7,253 nt of DNA from an uncultured Paracoccaceae bacterium (GCA_937132145.1 CAKZNY010000405.1:1-7253), one strand, 5' to 3'; shown: positions 1 through 5,530, numbered from the stretch's first letter. Notes: generated by a model not told the origin, from the letters alone. Made by a program: numbers and translations.

Positions 1-354
1 CGCAGTTTTGATAGCCGAGTCGGTCTCGACTTCACCACGCCAGTTCAGCGATCCGCGATGTGTTACCGGAATAGCCAGTGCATGCCATTTCTCGACGGCG
101 CTTGAAAAGAGCGGAAGATGATCCTCGGGGGCATTAAACATGGCTTCGGCTTCGGCCTTCGAGCTATGAATTGCCAGCCCGCACCAAATGTCGGAATCCC
201 AGAGTGGTAAGCCGTCGTCATCGACGCTCAATTTCGGACAGAACCGCCAGTATTTCGGTGTTGCCGATATATCGAAGTCTTGATCTTCGGCCGAGATAGA
301 TACGGGGAATTTAATGCGGTGTAATGTAATCCAGTCGTGTTCAGAAGGCGTCAT
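1..354 (-). CDS. Hypothetical protein, N-terminal 118 residues (runs off left edge)
   Basis: Reading the minus strand from ATG at 354 gives an uninterrupted frame of 118 codons to the window edge, so the C-terminus is missing. It starts MTPSEHDWITLHRIKFPV and later has the stretch YWRFCPKLSVDDDGLPLWD. A purine-rich AGGA (362-365) lies 7 nt upstream of the ATG and supports this start. There is no signal peptide or membrane segment, and tryptophan and acidic residues are frequent. I do not recognise the family with confidence. The pattern 'YWRF ... W ... AEAEA ... F..AVEKWHALAIPV..RG...W.GE' faintly recalls the CrtA-like (spheroidene monooxygenase) fold, but that is a guess from memory. It lies 70 bp downstream of metF on the same strand and could be co-transcribed with it, since no clear terminator separates them. 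Confidence 0.6.
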   Translation of the reverse strand, partial: MTPSEHDWITLHRIKFPVSISAEDQDFDISATPKYWRFCPKLSVDDDGLPLWDSDIWCGLAIHSSKAEAEAMFNAPEDHLPLFSSAVEKWHALAIPVTHRGSLNWRGEVETDSAIKTA

Positions 355-406
355 CGGGAAATCCTAACCTTGTTACTAAAGACCAGAACTTAACACATGA
401 CGCCTT
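345..406. repeat. 10-bp perfect inverted repeat around the start of the leftmost gene
   Basis: AAGGCGTCAT at 345-354 and ATGACGCCTT at 397-406 are exact reverse complements separated by 42 nt. The inner arm covers the start codon and first codons of the minus-strand gene beginning at 354. In its transcript the upstream arm could pair with the initiation region. Read on the plus strand, the second arm runs into TTTTTT, but the loop is too long for an ordinary intrinsic terminator. A 10-bp match at this distance could arise by chance. Confidence 0.4.
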
Positions 407-424
407 TTTTACCAAATTTTAGCC

Positions 425-1321
425 TTACGCCACACTCGCCGCCAGATCGACACCAACCGCCTCGAAACCCAGCGCGCGGCAGATATTGTAGACCAGATCA
501 GGGTTGTTGAGCGTGTAGAAATGCAGGTGATCCACGCCCTCGGATTGCAGGTCGTCGCATTGCTCGGCACAGATCGCGGTTGCCAGAATTTCGGTGTCAT
601 CGCCCGCGTTACGGAAGGCTTGGTGCATCCAGTCCGGCACTTTGGCTTGGCACATATTGGCGAAGCGTAGCATCTTGGTGAAGTTCTCAACCGGCAAAAT
701 GCCCGGAATGATCGGGGCGGTGATCCCCGCATCGGCCGCCGCATCGCGGAAACGCAGGAAGTCGGCGTTATCGAAGAAGAACTGCGTGATGGCACTGCTT
801 GCACCCGCATCAATCTTGCGCTTGAGGTTGTCTATATCGGCTTTCATATCGGCTGAATCCGGATGCTTTTCAGGGTAAGCAGCCACGGCTATCTCGAAAT
901 TGCCAGCCTCGCGCAGCCCCGCCACCAATTCCGCAGCGTTCTGGAAACCGTCCGGATGCGCGGTGAATTTATCTTCACCTTTGGGCGCATCGCCGCGCAA
1001 TGCCACGATGCGGCGCACCCCCATAGCGGCGTAATCGCGCGCCACCTCAAGGGTTTCAGCCTTGCTAGCCCCGACCACCGTCAGATGCCCCGCAACGCAA
1101 AGCCGCGCGCGATCCTGAATGGTTTTAATTGCCGAAACCGTGCGTTCCCGCGTGGTGCCGCCCGCGCCGTAGGTTACCGAAACGTATTCCGGTCCCAAAG
1201 GAGCAAGCCGTTCAACCGAACGCCATAGACGCGCGCTTGCTTCAGCATTATGTGGAGGGAAAAATTCAAAAGACAGACTCGTGGTCTGTTTGTGTTCATA
1301 AGTCATGTTGCGTCGGTCCAT
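425..1321 (-). CDS. metF: 5,10-methylenetetrahydrofolate reductase (MetF)
   Basis: This flavoprotein reduces 5,10-methylene-THF to 5-methyl-THF, the methyl donor for methionine synthase, in the cytoplasm. The 298-residue product spans the whole family TIM barrel. Visible motifs are FEFFPP at 18-23 with the catalytic Glu19, SVTYGAGGTTRERT at 48-61, the AGHLT segment with His79, ALRGD at 107-111 (FAD/folate region), AYPEKHP at 148-154 and ITQFFFD at 178-184 with the folate-contacting Gln180. The length is typical of bacterial MetF. Two starts are possible: ATG at 1321 and ATG at 1306 (MTYEHKQ...). Neither has a strong ribosome-binding site, and the shorter form keeps every motif. It is divergent from the one-carbon operon starting at 1508, which encodes a second, more distant MTHFR homologue. 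A promoter candidate with an internal palindrome lies at 1350-1377. Identification is very secure; the exact start is not. Confidence 0.96.
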   Translation of the reverse strand: MDRRNMTYEHKQTTSLSFEFFPPHNAEASARLWRSVERLAPLGPEYVSVTYGAGGTTRERTVSAIKTIQDRARLCVAGHLTVVGASKAETLEVARDYAAMGVRRIVALRGDAPKGEDKFTAHPDGFQNAAELVAGLREAGNFEIAVAAYPEKHPDSADMKADIDNLKRKIDAGASSAITQFFFDNADFLRFRDAAADAGITAPIIPGILPVENFTKMLRFANMCQAKVPDWMHQAFRNAGDDTEILATAICAEQCDDLQSEGVDHLHFYTLNNPDLVYNICRALGFEAVGVDLAASVA

Positions 1322-1349
1322 ACCGTCAATGAGTTTTGCAGTGCCCTAT

Positions 1350-1377
1350 TGCATACAGGAATAAACCGATTATTCAA
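1350..1377 (-). promoter_or_regulatory. Candidate metF promoter with internal palindrome
   Basis: On the minus strand, TTGAAT (1372-1377) and TATGCA (1350-1355) are separated by 16 bp and resemble -35 and -10 boxes. The predicted transcript would start near 1343, a few tens of bases before either metF start. Between the boxes, overlapping the -35, is a perfect dyad GAATAA-N5-TTATTC (plus strand 1359-1375). A repressor or LysR-type regulator could bind there. Which regulator it would be is not known. Confidence 0.4.
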
Positions 1378-1417
1378 GGGGGAAATACGACGCAGAGCAG
1401 ATTCGCCGGTGCATAAT

Positions 1418-1446
1418 GTCGCGAACCCGTCAATTGCGGTCGCGAC
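1418..1446. repeat. 7-bp inverted repeat, candidate operator of the one-carbon operon
   Basis: GTCGCGA (1418-1424) and TCGCGAC (1440-1446) are exact reverse complements with a 15-bp spacer. The right arm ends directly at the TTGGAC that may serve as the -35 box of the operon starting at 1508. The arm-to-arm spacing of 22 bp, about two helical turns, suits a dimeric DNA-binding protein. This is an inference from symmetry and position. Confidence 0.35.
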
Positions 1447-1478
1447 TTGGACCATACGCGCAACGGCGCGGCTATACT
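1447..1478 (+). promoter_or_regulatory. Candidate promoter of the 1508-3680 operon
   Basis: A good -10 box, TATACT (1473-1478), is preceded by TTGGAC (1447-1452). The 20-bp spacer is longer than the usual 16-18 bp, so the -35 may be weak and the promoter may depend on an activator. The transcript would start around 1485, leaving a short leader that contains the strong AGGAGG ribosome-binding site. Confidence 0.4.
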
Positions 1479-1493
1479 GCGAATTAAAACAAC

Positions 1494-1499
1494 AGGAGG
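1494..1499 (+). promoter_or_regulatory. Strong Shine-Dalgarno that fixes the 1508 start
   Basis: AGGAGG lies 8 nt before the ATG at 1508. The open frame continues upstream to 1250, overlapping metF, but no comparable site precedes any earlier start. The start at 1508 is therefore preferred. Confidence 0.85.
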
Positions 1500-1507
1500 C
1501 CCTTAAA

Positions 1508-1804
1508 ATGGCAAAAGTAACCATAGTATATTGGCGCGATATCCCTGCTCAGGTGATTTGTGGCAAGGGTCGTCGAGGCCATAAAATTCAACTGCCCGAG
1601 AGATTCGAGCAGGCCATCGACCGTGTCGCCATGAAAGTCGGCGCGACAGACGCAGACGCATATCTGGCCGAATGGCGCAAAGCCGCGCCGTATTCTGTCG
1701 AAGGTGAGGATAAAGAGGTCGCAATCGCGGAAGTTGCCCGAATCGAAGCGGAATACGATCGGGCCAAGATCAAGGAATTGATCGATAATGATGGCTGGGC
1801 GTAA
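1508..1804 (+). CDS. Small 'virulence factor' family protein (PF13769-like) of a one-carbon operon
   Basis: This gene encodes 98 residues starting MAKVTIVYWRDIPAQVI, with a perfect AGGAGG 8 nt upstream. I recognise the pattern VYWRDIPAQV plus QLPERFEQAIDRVAM as the short alphaproteobacterial proteins usually labelled 'virulence factor' (Pfam PF13769, name recalled and not searched). The label is historical, and the biochemical role is unknown to me. The N-terminal ~45 residues look like a basic, beta-rich segment. The rest is charged and probably helical, ending in an acidic stretch (EDKEVAIAEVARIEAEYDRAKIKELIDNDGWA). There is no signal peptide, membrane span or cysteine cluster; the only cysteine is in VICGKG. 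It is first in an operon with an MTHFR-like gene 12 nt downstream and then a methyl-THF:corrinoid methyltransferase. Context therefore suggests an accessory protein in THF/corrinoid methyl transfer, not pathogenesis. Confidence 0.85.
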   Translation: MAKVTIVYWRDIPAQVICGKGRRGHKIQLPERFEQAIDRVAMKVGATDADAYLAEWRKAAPYSVEGEDKEVAIAEVARIEAEYDRAKIKELIDNDGWA

Positions 1805-1816
1805 AGGCCCCTCGGC

Positions 1817-2755
1817 ATGAACTGGAAGAACCTCGTGGCAGTCCTGAATTTCAAACGCAATTCACCAGTGACCTCCGTTGCCGACGGCACTTTGGCGAGC
1901 TTTCTTAACGGCTTCTCGATCGAGGTTATGCCGCGCACGGCTGCCAAAATCGAAGACTTCCGCAAGATTTTGCCACAGGGCACCCGCGTCTACGTGGCCC
2001 AGCTCGACGGCACCCCGATTGAAGAAATGGTTCAGACAGCCAAACGCCTGAATGCCGAGGGCTTTCCGGTTATGCCCCACTTCCCTGCCCGCATTATTGC
2101 GGACCGCGCGATGCTGGAAGAGTGGATCAAACGCTACGCCGATGTTGGCGTTACATCCGCCCTGCTGCTGGCCGGCGGCGTAGACAAGCCGCAGGGGGAT
2201 TTTGAGGATTCCATGCAGTTGCTAGGCACTGGCCTGTTCGACAAACACGGCTTCAAACGCCTCCACGTTGCGGGCCACCCCGAGGGCAACAAAGACATCG
2301 ACCCAAACGGTGGCGATGCCGCTGTAATGGACGCCCTGCGCTGGAAAAACGGTTTTCAGGAGCGCACAGATGCAAAAATGGCGCTGGTCACGCAGTTTGT
2401 GTTTGAAAGCGCGCCGGTGATTGCATGGGTCAACCGGCTGCAAGCGGAAAGCATAAGCTTACCCATCCACATCGGTGTCGCCGGACCCGCGAAGTTACAC
2501 ACGCTGATAAAGTTCGCCATGGCTTGTGGCGTCGGCCCCTCCGTGCGCGTACTAACGCGCCGTGCCAAAGACATAACCAAGCTGGTTTTGCCGTTCAAAC
2601 CCACACAGGTTTTAAGCGAATTGGCGCGTCACAAAGCCGCCAATCCAAATTTCAACATTGAATCTGTCCACTTCTTTCCGTTAGGTAGTATCAACAAGAC
2701 TGCTGAGTACACCGCCGAGCACGGCAACCCTGCCCGAATCAAAGCCCACGCCTAA
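1817..2755 (+). CDS. Divergent methylenetetrahydrofolate reductase
   Basis: This 312-residue protein belongs to the MTHFR superfamily but is far from MetF. Counterparts of the MetF motifs are visible: FSIEVMPR at 33-40 (Glu36 in the place of the catalytic Glu), MPHFPAR with His88, LLLAGGVDKPQGD at 116-128 in place of ALRGD, VAGHPEGN at 151-158 in place of the AYPEKHP segment, and VTQFVFE at 191-197. It probably interconverts methylene-THF and methyl-THF. Because it is paired with a methyl-THF:corrinoid methyltransferase, it may run in the oxidative direction to dispose of methyl groups, but this is inferred from context. It starts 12 nt after the preceding stop with only a weak ribosome-binding site, so translational coupling is likely. 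The N-terminal ~30 residues precede the barrel. There is no sign of truncation. Confidence 0.88.
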   Translation: MNWKNLVAVLNFKRNSPVTSVADGTLASFLNGFSIEVMPRTAAKIEDFRKILPQGTRVYVAQLDGTPIEEMVQTAKRLNAEGFPVMPHFPARIIADRAMLEEWIKRYADVGVTSALLLAGGVDKPQGDFEDSMQLLGTGLFDKHGFKRLHVAGHPEGNKDIDPNGGDAAVMDALRWKNGFQERTDAKMALVTQFVFESAPVIAWVNRLQAESISLPIHIGVAGPAKLHTLIKFAMACGVGPSVRVLTRRAKDITKLVLPFKPTQVLSELARHKAANPNFNIESVHFFPLGSINKTAEYTAEHGNPARIKAHA

Positions 2756-2765
2756 GGACACATTC

Positions 2766-3680
2766 ATGACACGTACCATCGTTGAATCCGCCACCAAAAC
2801 CGTCATCATCGGGTTTGATCAACCCTTCTGCGTCATTGGCGAACGCATCAACCCCACGGGTCGAAAAAAACTGGCCCGCGAACTTGAGGCAGGCGATTTC
2901 TCCACCGTCGAGGCTGACGCACTTGCACAAGTAGCGGCCGGGGCAACAATGCTCGATATCAACGCCGGTGTTGTCTATAATTCCAACCCCAACCCGAACG
3001 AAACTGAACCCCCCTTGATGCAGAAAGTTATCCAGATGGTTCAGGAACTCGTGGACATTCCGCTGGTCATAGACAGCTCGGTTCCCGCCGCATTAGAGGC
3101 CGGCCTACAGGTCTGTAAAGGCCGCCCGCTGCTGAACTCGGTGACCGGCGAGGAAGACAAGCTGGAGCTGATCCTGCCGCTGGCGAAAAAGTACAACGTG
3201 CCGGTTGTGGCGATTTCCAACGATGATACTGGGATTTCCGAAGATCCGGACGTGCGCTTCGCCGTCGCCAAAAAAATCGTGGAACGCGCCGCTGATTTTG
3301 GCATTCCAGCGCATGATATCGTGGTGGACCCATTGGTAATGCCCATCGGGGCCATGCGCACCGCCGGCCTGCAAGTCTTCGAACTGGTGCGCCGTTTGCG
3401 TAATGAATTGGGAGTGAATACCATCTGCGGAGCCTCGAATATCAGCTTCGGCCTGCCAAACCGCAACGGCATCAACGCCGCCTTCCTGCCCATGGCGATC
3501 GCGTCAGGCATGACCTCGGCGATCATGAACCCCATGCACAAACTAGAAATGGACGCCGTTCGCGCCGCCAATTTCTTGACCAACAACGACCCCCACGGCG
3601 GTGTCTGGATCAAGGCAAACCGTGACCCAGCCGCCGAGGGCACCCGCGAACGTGGCGGTCGTCGTCGACGGCGCGGTTAA
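2766..3680 (+). CDS. Methyltetrahydrofolate:cobalamin (corrinoid) methyltransferase
   Basis: This 304-residue protein has the pterin-binding (PF00809) fold of MeTr/AcsE and MtgA-type enzymes. They transfer the methyl group between 5-methyl-THF and the cobalt of a corrinoid protein. Visible motifs are GERINPTGR at 25-33, MLDINAG at 62-68, LVIDSS at 100-105, LLNSV at 122-126, ISNDDTG at 150-156, VVDPLVMPIG at 186-195 and GASNISFGLPNR at 222-233, whose Asn225 matches the residue that contacts N5 of the pterin in MeTr. There is no cobalamin-binding domain, so a separate corrinoid protein is needed. The C-terminus is a very basic tail, RERGGRRRRRG. An AAGGA ribosome-binding site at 2754-2758 overlaps the previous stop codon, 7 nt before the ATG, showing tight operon structure. 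No corrinoid protein or substrate methyltransferase follows; the next gene is a chaperone. Confidence 0.92.
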   Translation: MTRTIVESATKTVIIGFDQPFCVIGERINPTGRKKLARELEAGDFSTVEADALAQVAAGATMLDINAGVVYNSNPNPNETEPPLMQKVIQMVQELVDIPLVIDSSVPAALEAGLQVCKGRPLLNSVTGEEDKLELILPLAKKYNVPVVAISNDDTGISEDPDVRFAVAKKIVERAADFGIPAHDIVVDPLVMPIGAMRTAGLQVFELVRRLRNELGVNTICGASNISFGLPNRNGINAAFLPMAIASGMTSAIMNPMHKLEMDAVRAANFLTNNDPHGGVWIKANRDPAAEGTRERGGRRRRRG

Positions 3681-3694
3681 CGCTTTAATCATAC

Positions 3695-3721
3695 TTGTGA
3701 ATTATCCGTGAATGCCTAGAT
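3695..3721 (+). promoter_or_regulatory. Candidate promoter of the J-protein gene
   Basis: TTG at 3695-3697, a 17-bp gap and CCTAGAT at 3715-3721 resemble, from memory, the alphaproteobacterial heat-shock sigma pattern TTG-N17/18-CYTATNT with one mismatch. A housekeeping reading (TTGTGA-N16-TAGATA) is weaker. Within it is a direct repeat GTGAAT-N5-GTGAAT (3697-3713) with an 11-bp period. The evidence is suggestive only. Confidence 0.3.
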
Positions 3722-3750
3722 ATAGGGCTAACAATTTGATGGATAGTTAG

Positions 3751-4650
3751 ATGGCTAAGAACCTGTACGACGTTCTAGGCGTCCAAAGAGGCGCCGCATC
3801 GGGTGAAATCAAGAAAGCTTATCGCAAGCTGACCAAAACGCTGCACCCTGACCTCAACCCCGGAGATGCAAACGCCGAGGAGCGGTTCAAGGCGGTTTCG
3901 GCGGCTTATGATATTCTGGGCAAAGACAAAAAGCGCGGCCAGTATGACCGTGGTGAAATTGACGAGAACGGCGCCGAGAAAGCGCCGCAGTACTCGCAGC
4001 AGTATGCACGCCAAGCACAGGGACGCGGTGGATTTCAGGATATGGGCGACATGGGCGATATCTTCTCGCAAATGTTTCGTGACCGCCAAACCCAGGCCCG
4101 TCCGCAATCTTTTGCGGGTCAAGACCAGCGTTACCAGATGCAAGTCTCGTTCATCGAGGCCGCAATTGGTGGCAAAAAGCAGGTGCAAATGGCAGACGGC
4201 GCGCTGAACGTCACCATTCCGCAAGGCATCGAGGATGGCAAAACCATTCGCCTAAAGGGCAAAGGCCAACCCGGATATGGCGGCGGCCCTGCTGGCGATG
4301 CGCTGATCCAGATCGAGGTGCTGTCTGATCCGGTGTTCAGCCGCGACGGTTTGAACATTAACCTGACCCTGCCGATCACCCTTTACGAGGCCGCCCTTGG
4401 TGGTAAAGTCGAGGTACCTACCTTGCACGGGATGGTCGGACTAAAAATCCCGAAAGGTTCCCAAACGGGGCAGACCATGCGCCTAAAAGGTCGCGGGATC
4501 GAGATGCGGAGCGGCAAGAAGGGTGACCAGATGGTGACGCTCTCGGTGCAAATGCCCGAAGTGATCGACGACGATCTGGCCGCGTTTCTGGAAGGCTGGA
4601 AAGACAGCCACGCCTATGATCCGCGTCAGAAAATTCGGAGCGCGGCTTAG
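3751..4650 (+). CDS. J-domain co-chaperone, class B (CbpA/DnaJ-like, no zinc finger)
   Basis: This 299-residue cytoplasmic DnaK partner binds unfolded substrates and stimulates DnaK ATPase activity. Residues 1-70 are a complete J domain (YDVLGV, KKAYRKL, HPD at 32-34, RFKAVSAAYDILGKDKKRGQYDRG). A glutamine- and glycine-rich linker follows at about 75-125 with DMGDMGDIFSQMF. Two C-terminal substrate-binding domains come next: QMQVSFIEAAIGGKKQV with VTIPQGIEDGKTIRLKGKG, then LPITLYEAALGGKVEVPTLHG with KIPKGSQTGQTMRLKGRG. No CxxCxGxG repeats are present, so it is CbpA-like and not DnaJ proper; the length is close to E. coli CbpA. A weak GGAT lies 6 nt upstream of the ATG. The TAG stop (4648-4650) is formed at the edge of the downstream IS5 element, so the last residues may be altered from the ancestral form. 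Confidence 0.92.
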   Translation: MAKNLYDVLGVQRGAASGEIKKAYRKLTKTLHPDLNPGDANAEERFKAVSAAYDILGKDKKRGQYDRGEIDENGAEKAPQYSQQYARQAQGRGGFQDMGDMGDIFSQMFRDRQTQARPQSFAGQDQRYQMQVSFIEAAIGGKKQVQMADGALNVTIPQGIEDGKTIRLKGKGQPGYGGGPAGDALIQIEVLSDPVFSRDGLNINLTLPITLYEAALGGKVEVPTLHGMVGLKIPKGSQTGQTMRLKGRGIEMRSGKKGDQMVTLSVQMPEVIDDDLAAFLEGWKDSHAYDPRQKIRSAA

Positions 4651-4664
4651 GGGTTGTTGACGTT
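4650..4664. repeat. IS5 terminal inverted repeat, end nearest the J-protein gene
   Basis: GGGGTTGTTGACGTT matches the opposite end (5516-5530, read on the minus strand) at 12 of 15 positions. The differences are at positions 4, 12 and 13. Its inner edge reaches the transposase stop codon (TAA, 4664-4666 on the minus strand). Confidence 0.8.
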
Positions 4665-5460
4665 TATCGGGTTTGAATGACTGTTGCTACGATTGAAATC
4701 ATTGCAGTAAAGCTCTCATCCGTTTTGCAGGCACGCATAGCTATTCGCTTGAATTCCTTTATCTTTTGGAAGTAATTTTCGATCAGATGACGCGCTTTAT
4801 ACATGTGCATGTCAAACCCGACGGGAAATCTACGGTTAGATTTAGGCGGAATAATTGGCGCGATACCCTTGTCGACCAGCATTTTGCGCAGCCAGTCAGC
4901 ATCAAAAGCGCGATCCCCCAGAAAGGATCCACAGGACAGGCCCTCGATCAGCAATGCCGTTTCGCGCAAGTCATGCGCTTGACCCGGCATCAGGCGGAAA
5001 TCAACGAGGTTGCCAAGCGCGTCTGTCAGCGCCAGAATCTTGGTCGTCACACCGCCACAAGACGTGCCAATGGCCTGACGATGAGTCCCCCTTTTGCGCC
5101 CTGTCCCGTTGGCCAACAGGCGATTGCATGCAATCGCTGAGAGGCGTGGCGGTGGACTTTGCAGATGGTGCCGTCAATCATGATGCATTCCATGTCGGGG
5201 TCGCCAGATACGGCATCAAATATTCGTTTAAAAACATCGGCTTTGACCCAATGGCGGAAGCGTTTGAATATGGTATTCCAGTTGCCAAATTCGGACGGCA
5301 GATCGCGCCATGGGGCCCCGGTTCGGGCGATCCACAAAACGGCCTCCATAAAAAGGCGGCTGTCGCCCCCGGTGCGACCAGGGTCGCGTTTCTTGCCAAA
5401 ACAATGCGGCTCCATCAAAGCCCACTGCGCATTCGTGATGATAAAACGGTCGCTCAACAT
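4664..5460 (-). CDS. IS5-family DDE transposase, two frames joined by a -1 ribosomal frameshift
   Basis: The first frame (ATG 5460 to stop at 5047, 137 codons) holds the N-terminal domain (LTNAQW-like start, FMEAVLWIARTGAPWRDLP, FGNWNTIFKRFRHW) and the first catalytic Asp in MIDGT (Asp96). The second frame (4664-5116) carries the rest: RQAIGTSCGGVTTKI, LMPGQAHD, the second Asp in GDRAFDAD, and a textbook Y-x2-R-x3-E-x6-K signature in YKARHLIENYFQKIK. The two frames overlap at 5047-5116. A -1 shift on an A4G5 run (5087-5095) joins them to read GAKGGTHRQAIG, the usual continuous family sequence. AGGAG (5467-5471) lies 6 nt before ATG 5460. The ATG at 5116 of the second frame has no convincing ribosome-binding site. 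The block between HRHAS and GQGAKGG looks longer than in relatives I recall. Activity is plausible since all catalytic residues are present. Confidence 0.88.
5087..5095 (-). other. Probable -1 frameshift slip site in the IS5 transposase
   Basis: On the minus strand the run AAAAGGGGG is read GCA AAA GGG GGA in the first frame and AAA AGG GGG ACT in the second. Slipping back one base here joins the two halves of the transposase with the conserved GAKGG...QAIG sequence intact. It is not a perfect X-XXY-YYZ heptamer. Confidence 0.65.
5120..5137. repeat. 18-bp perfect palindrome inside the transposase gene
   Basis: GCGATTGCATGCAATCGC is its own reverse complement. In the transposase mRNA it can fold to a 7-bp stem with a CATG loop, about 25 nt before the slip site. 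Adjacent to it, CCTGT (5100-5104) and ACAGG (5116-5120) form another short inverted repeat. It encodes the residues RLHAIA, which I do not recall in related transposases. Confidence 0.75.
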
Positions 5461-5493
5461 TCAAATCTCCTTTTCCAGAGGAGTGAATCAGAG

Positions 5494-5523
5494 ATTAAGC
5501 CAAATGTGAATCCTGAATCTCAA
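5494..5523 (-). promoter_or_regulatory. Candidate transposase promoter reaching into the IS end
   Basis: On the minus strand TTGAGA (5518-5523, inside the terminal repeat) and CTTAAT (5494-5499) are separated by 18 bp. Transcription would begin upstream of the AGGAG that precedes ATG 5460. Overlap of the -35 with the terminal repeat would let transposase binding repress its own gene. Confidence 0.4.
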
Positions 5524-5530
5524 CAAGCCC
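5516..5530. repeat. IS5 terminal inverted repeat, end nearest the IS3 remnant
   Basis: Read inward on the minus strand it is GGGCTTGTTGAGATT, pairing with 4650-4664 at 12 of 15 positions. It is followed outward by TA (5531-5532), which is matched by the TA at 4648-4649. Confidence 0.8.

Larger units (their letters stand above)
4650..5530 (-). mobile_element. IS5-family insertion sequence (IS427-like), 881 bp, apparently complete
   Basis: The ends are imperfect terminal inverted repeats: GGGGTTGTTGACGTT from 4650 inward and GGGCTTGTTGAGATT read inward from 5530 on the minus strand, with 12 of 15 positions identical. Both ends are flanked by TA (4648-4649 and 5531-5532), the expected short target duplication for this group. 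The interior is almost filled by a minus-strand DDE transposase encoded in two overlapping frames. The left flank is the J-protein gene and the right flank is an IS3-family transposase tail. The insertion site is therefore not a simple one. The boundaries were deduced by comparing the two ends by eye. Confidence 0.85.

Noticed and set aside
1250..1507. Upstream in-frame extension of the small protein gene
   Set aside because: It overlaps metF on the other strand, has no ribosome-binding site and does not look like the family. The AGGAGG at 1494-1499 points to ATG 1508.
1322..1507. Possible SAM, SAH or cobalamin riboswitch in the metF/one-carbon control region
   Set aside because: I looked on both strands for the conserved cores and multi-stem layout and did not see them. 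The leaders implied by the candidate promoters are also too short.
3041..3643. Minus-strand open frame of 200 codons
   Set aside because: It is a shadow of the strongly supported methyltransferase gene and its translation shows no family motif.
3661..3750. Terminator after the one-carbon operon
   Set aside because: The only stem-like candidate, GCCTA...TAGGGC near 3714-3728, needs a bulge and is not followed by a T-run.
3751..4650. DnaJ proper (class A)
   Set aside because: The four CxxCxGxG zinc-binding repeats are absent and the length fits CbpA-type class B proteins.
4664..5460. Transposase inactivated by a frameshift mutation
   Set aside because: The two frames overlap by 70 nt, the shift is -1 on an A4G5 run, and the catalytic D, D and E residues are all intact, which matches the normal frameshifting layout of IS427-like elements.
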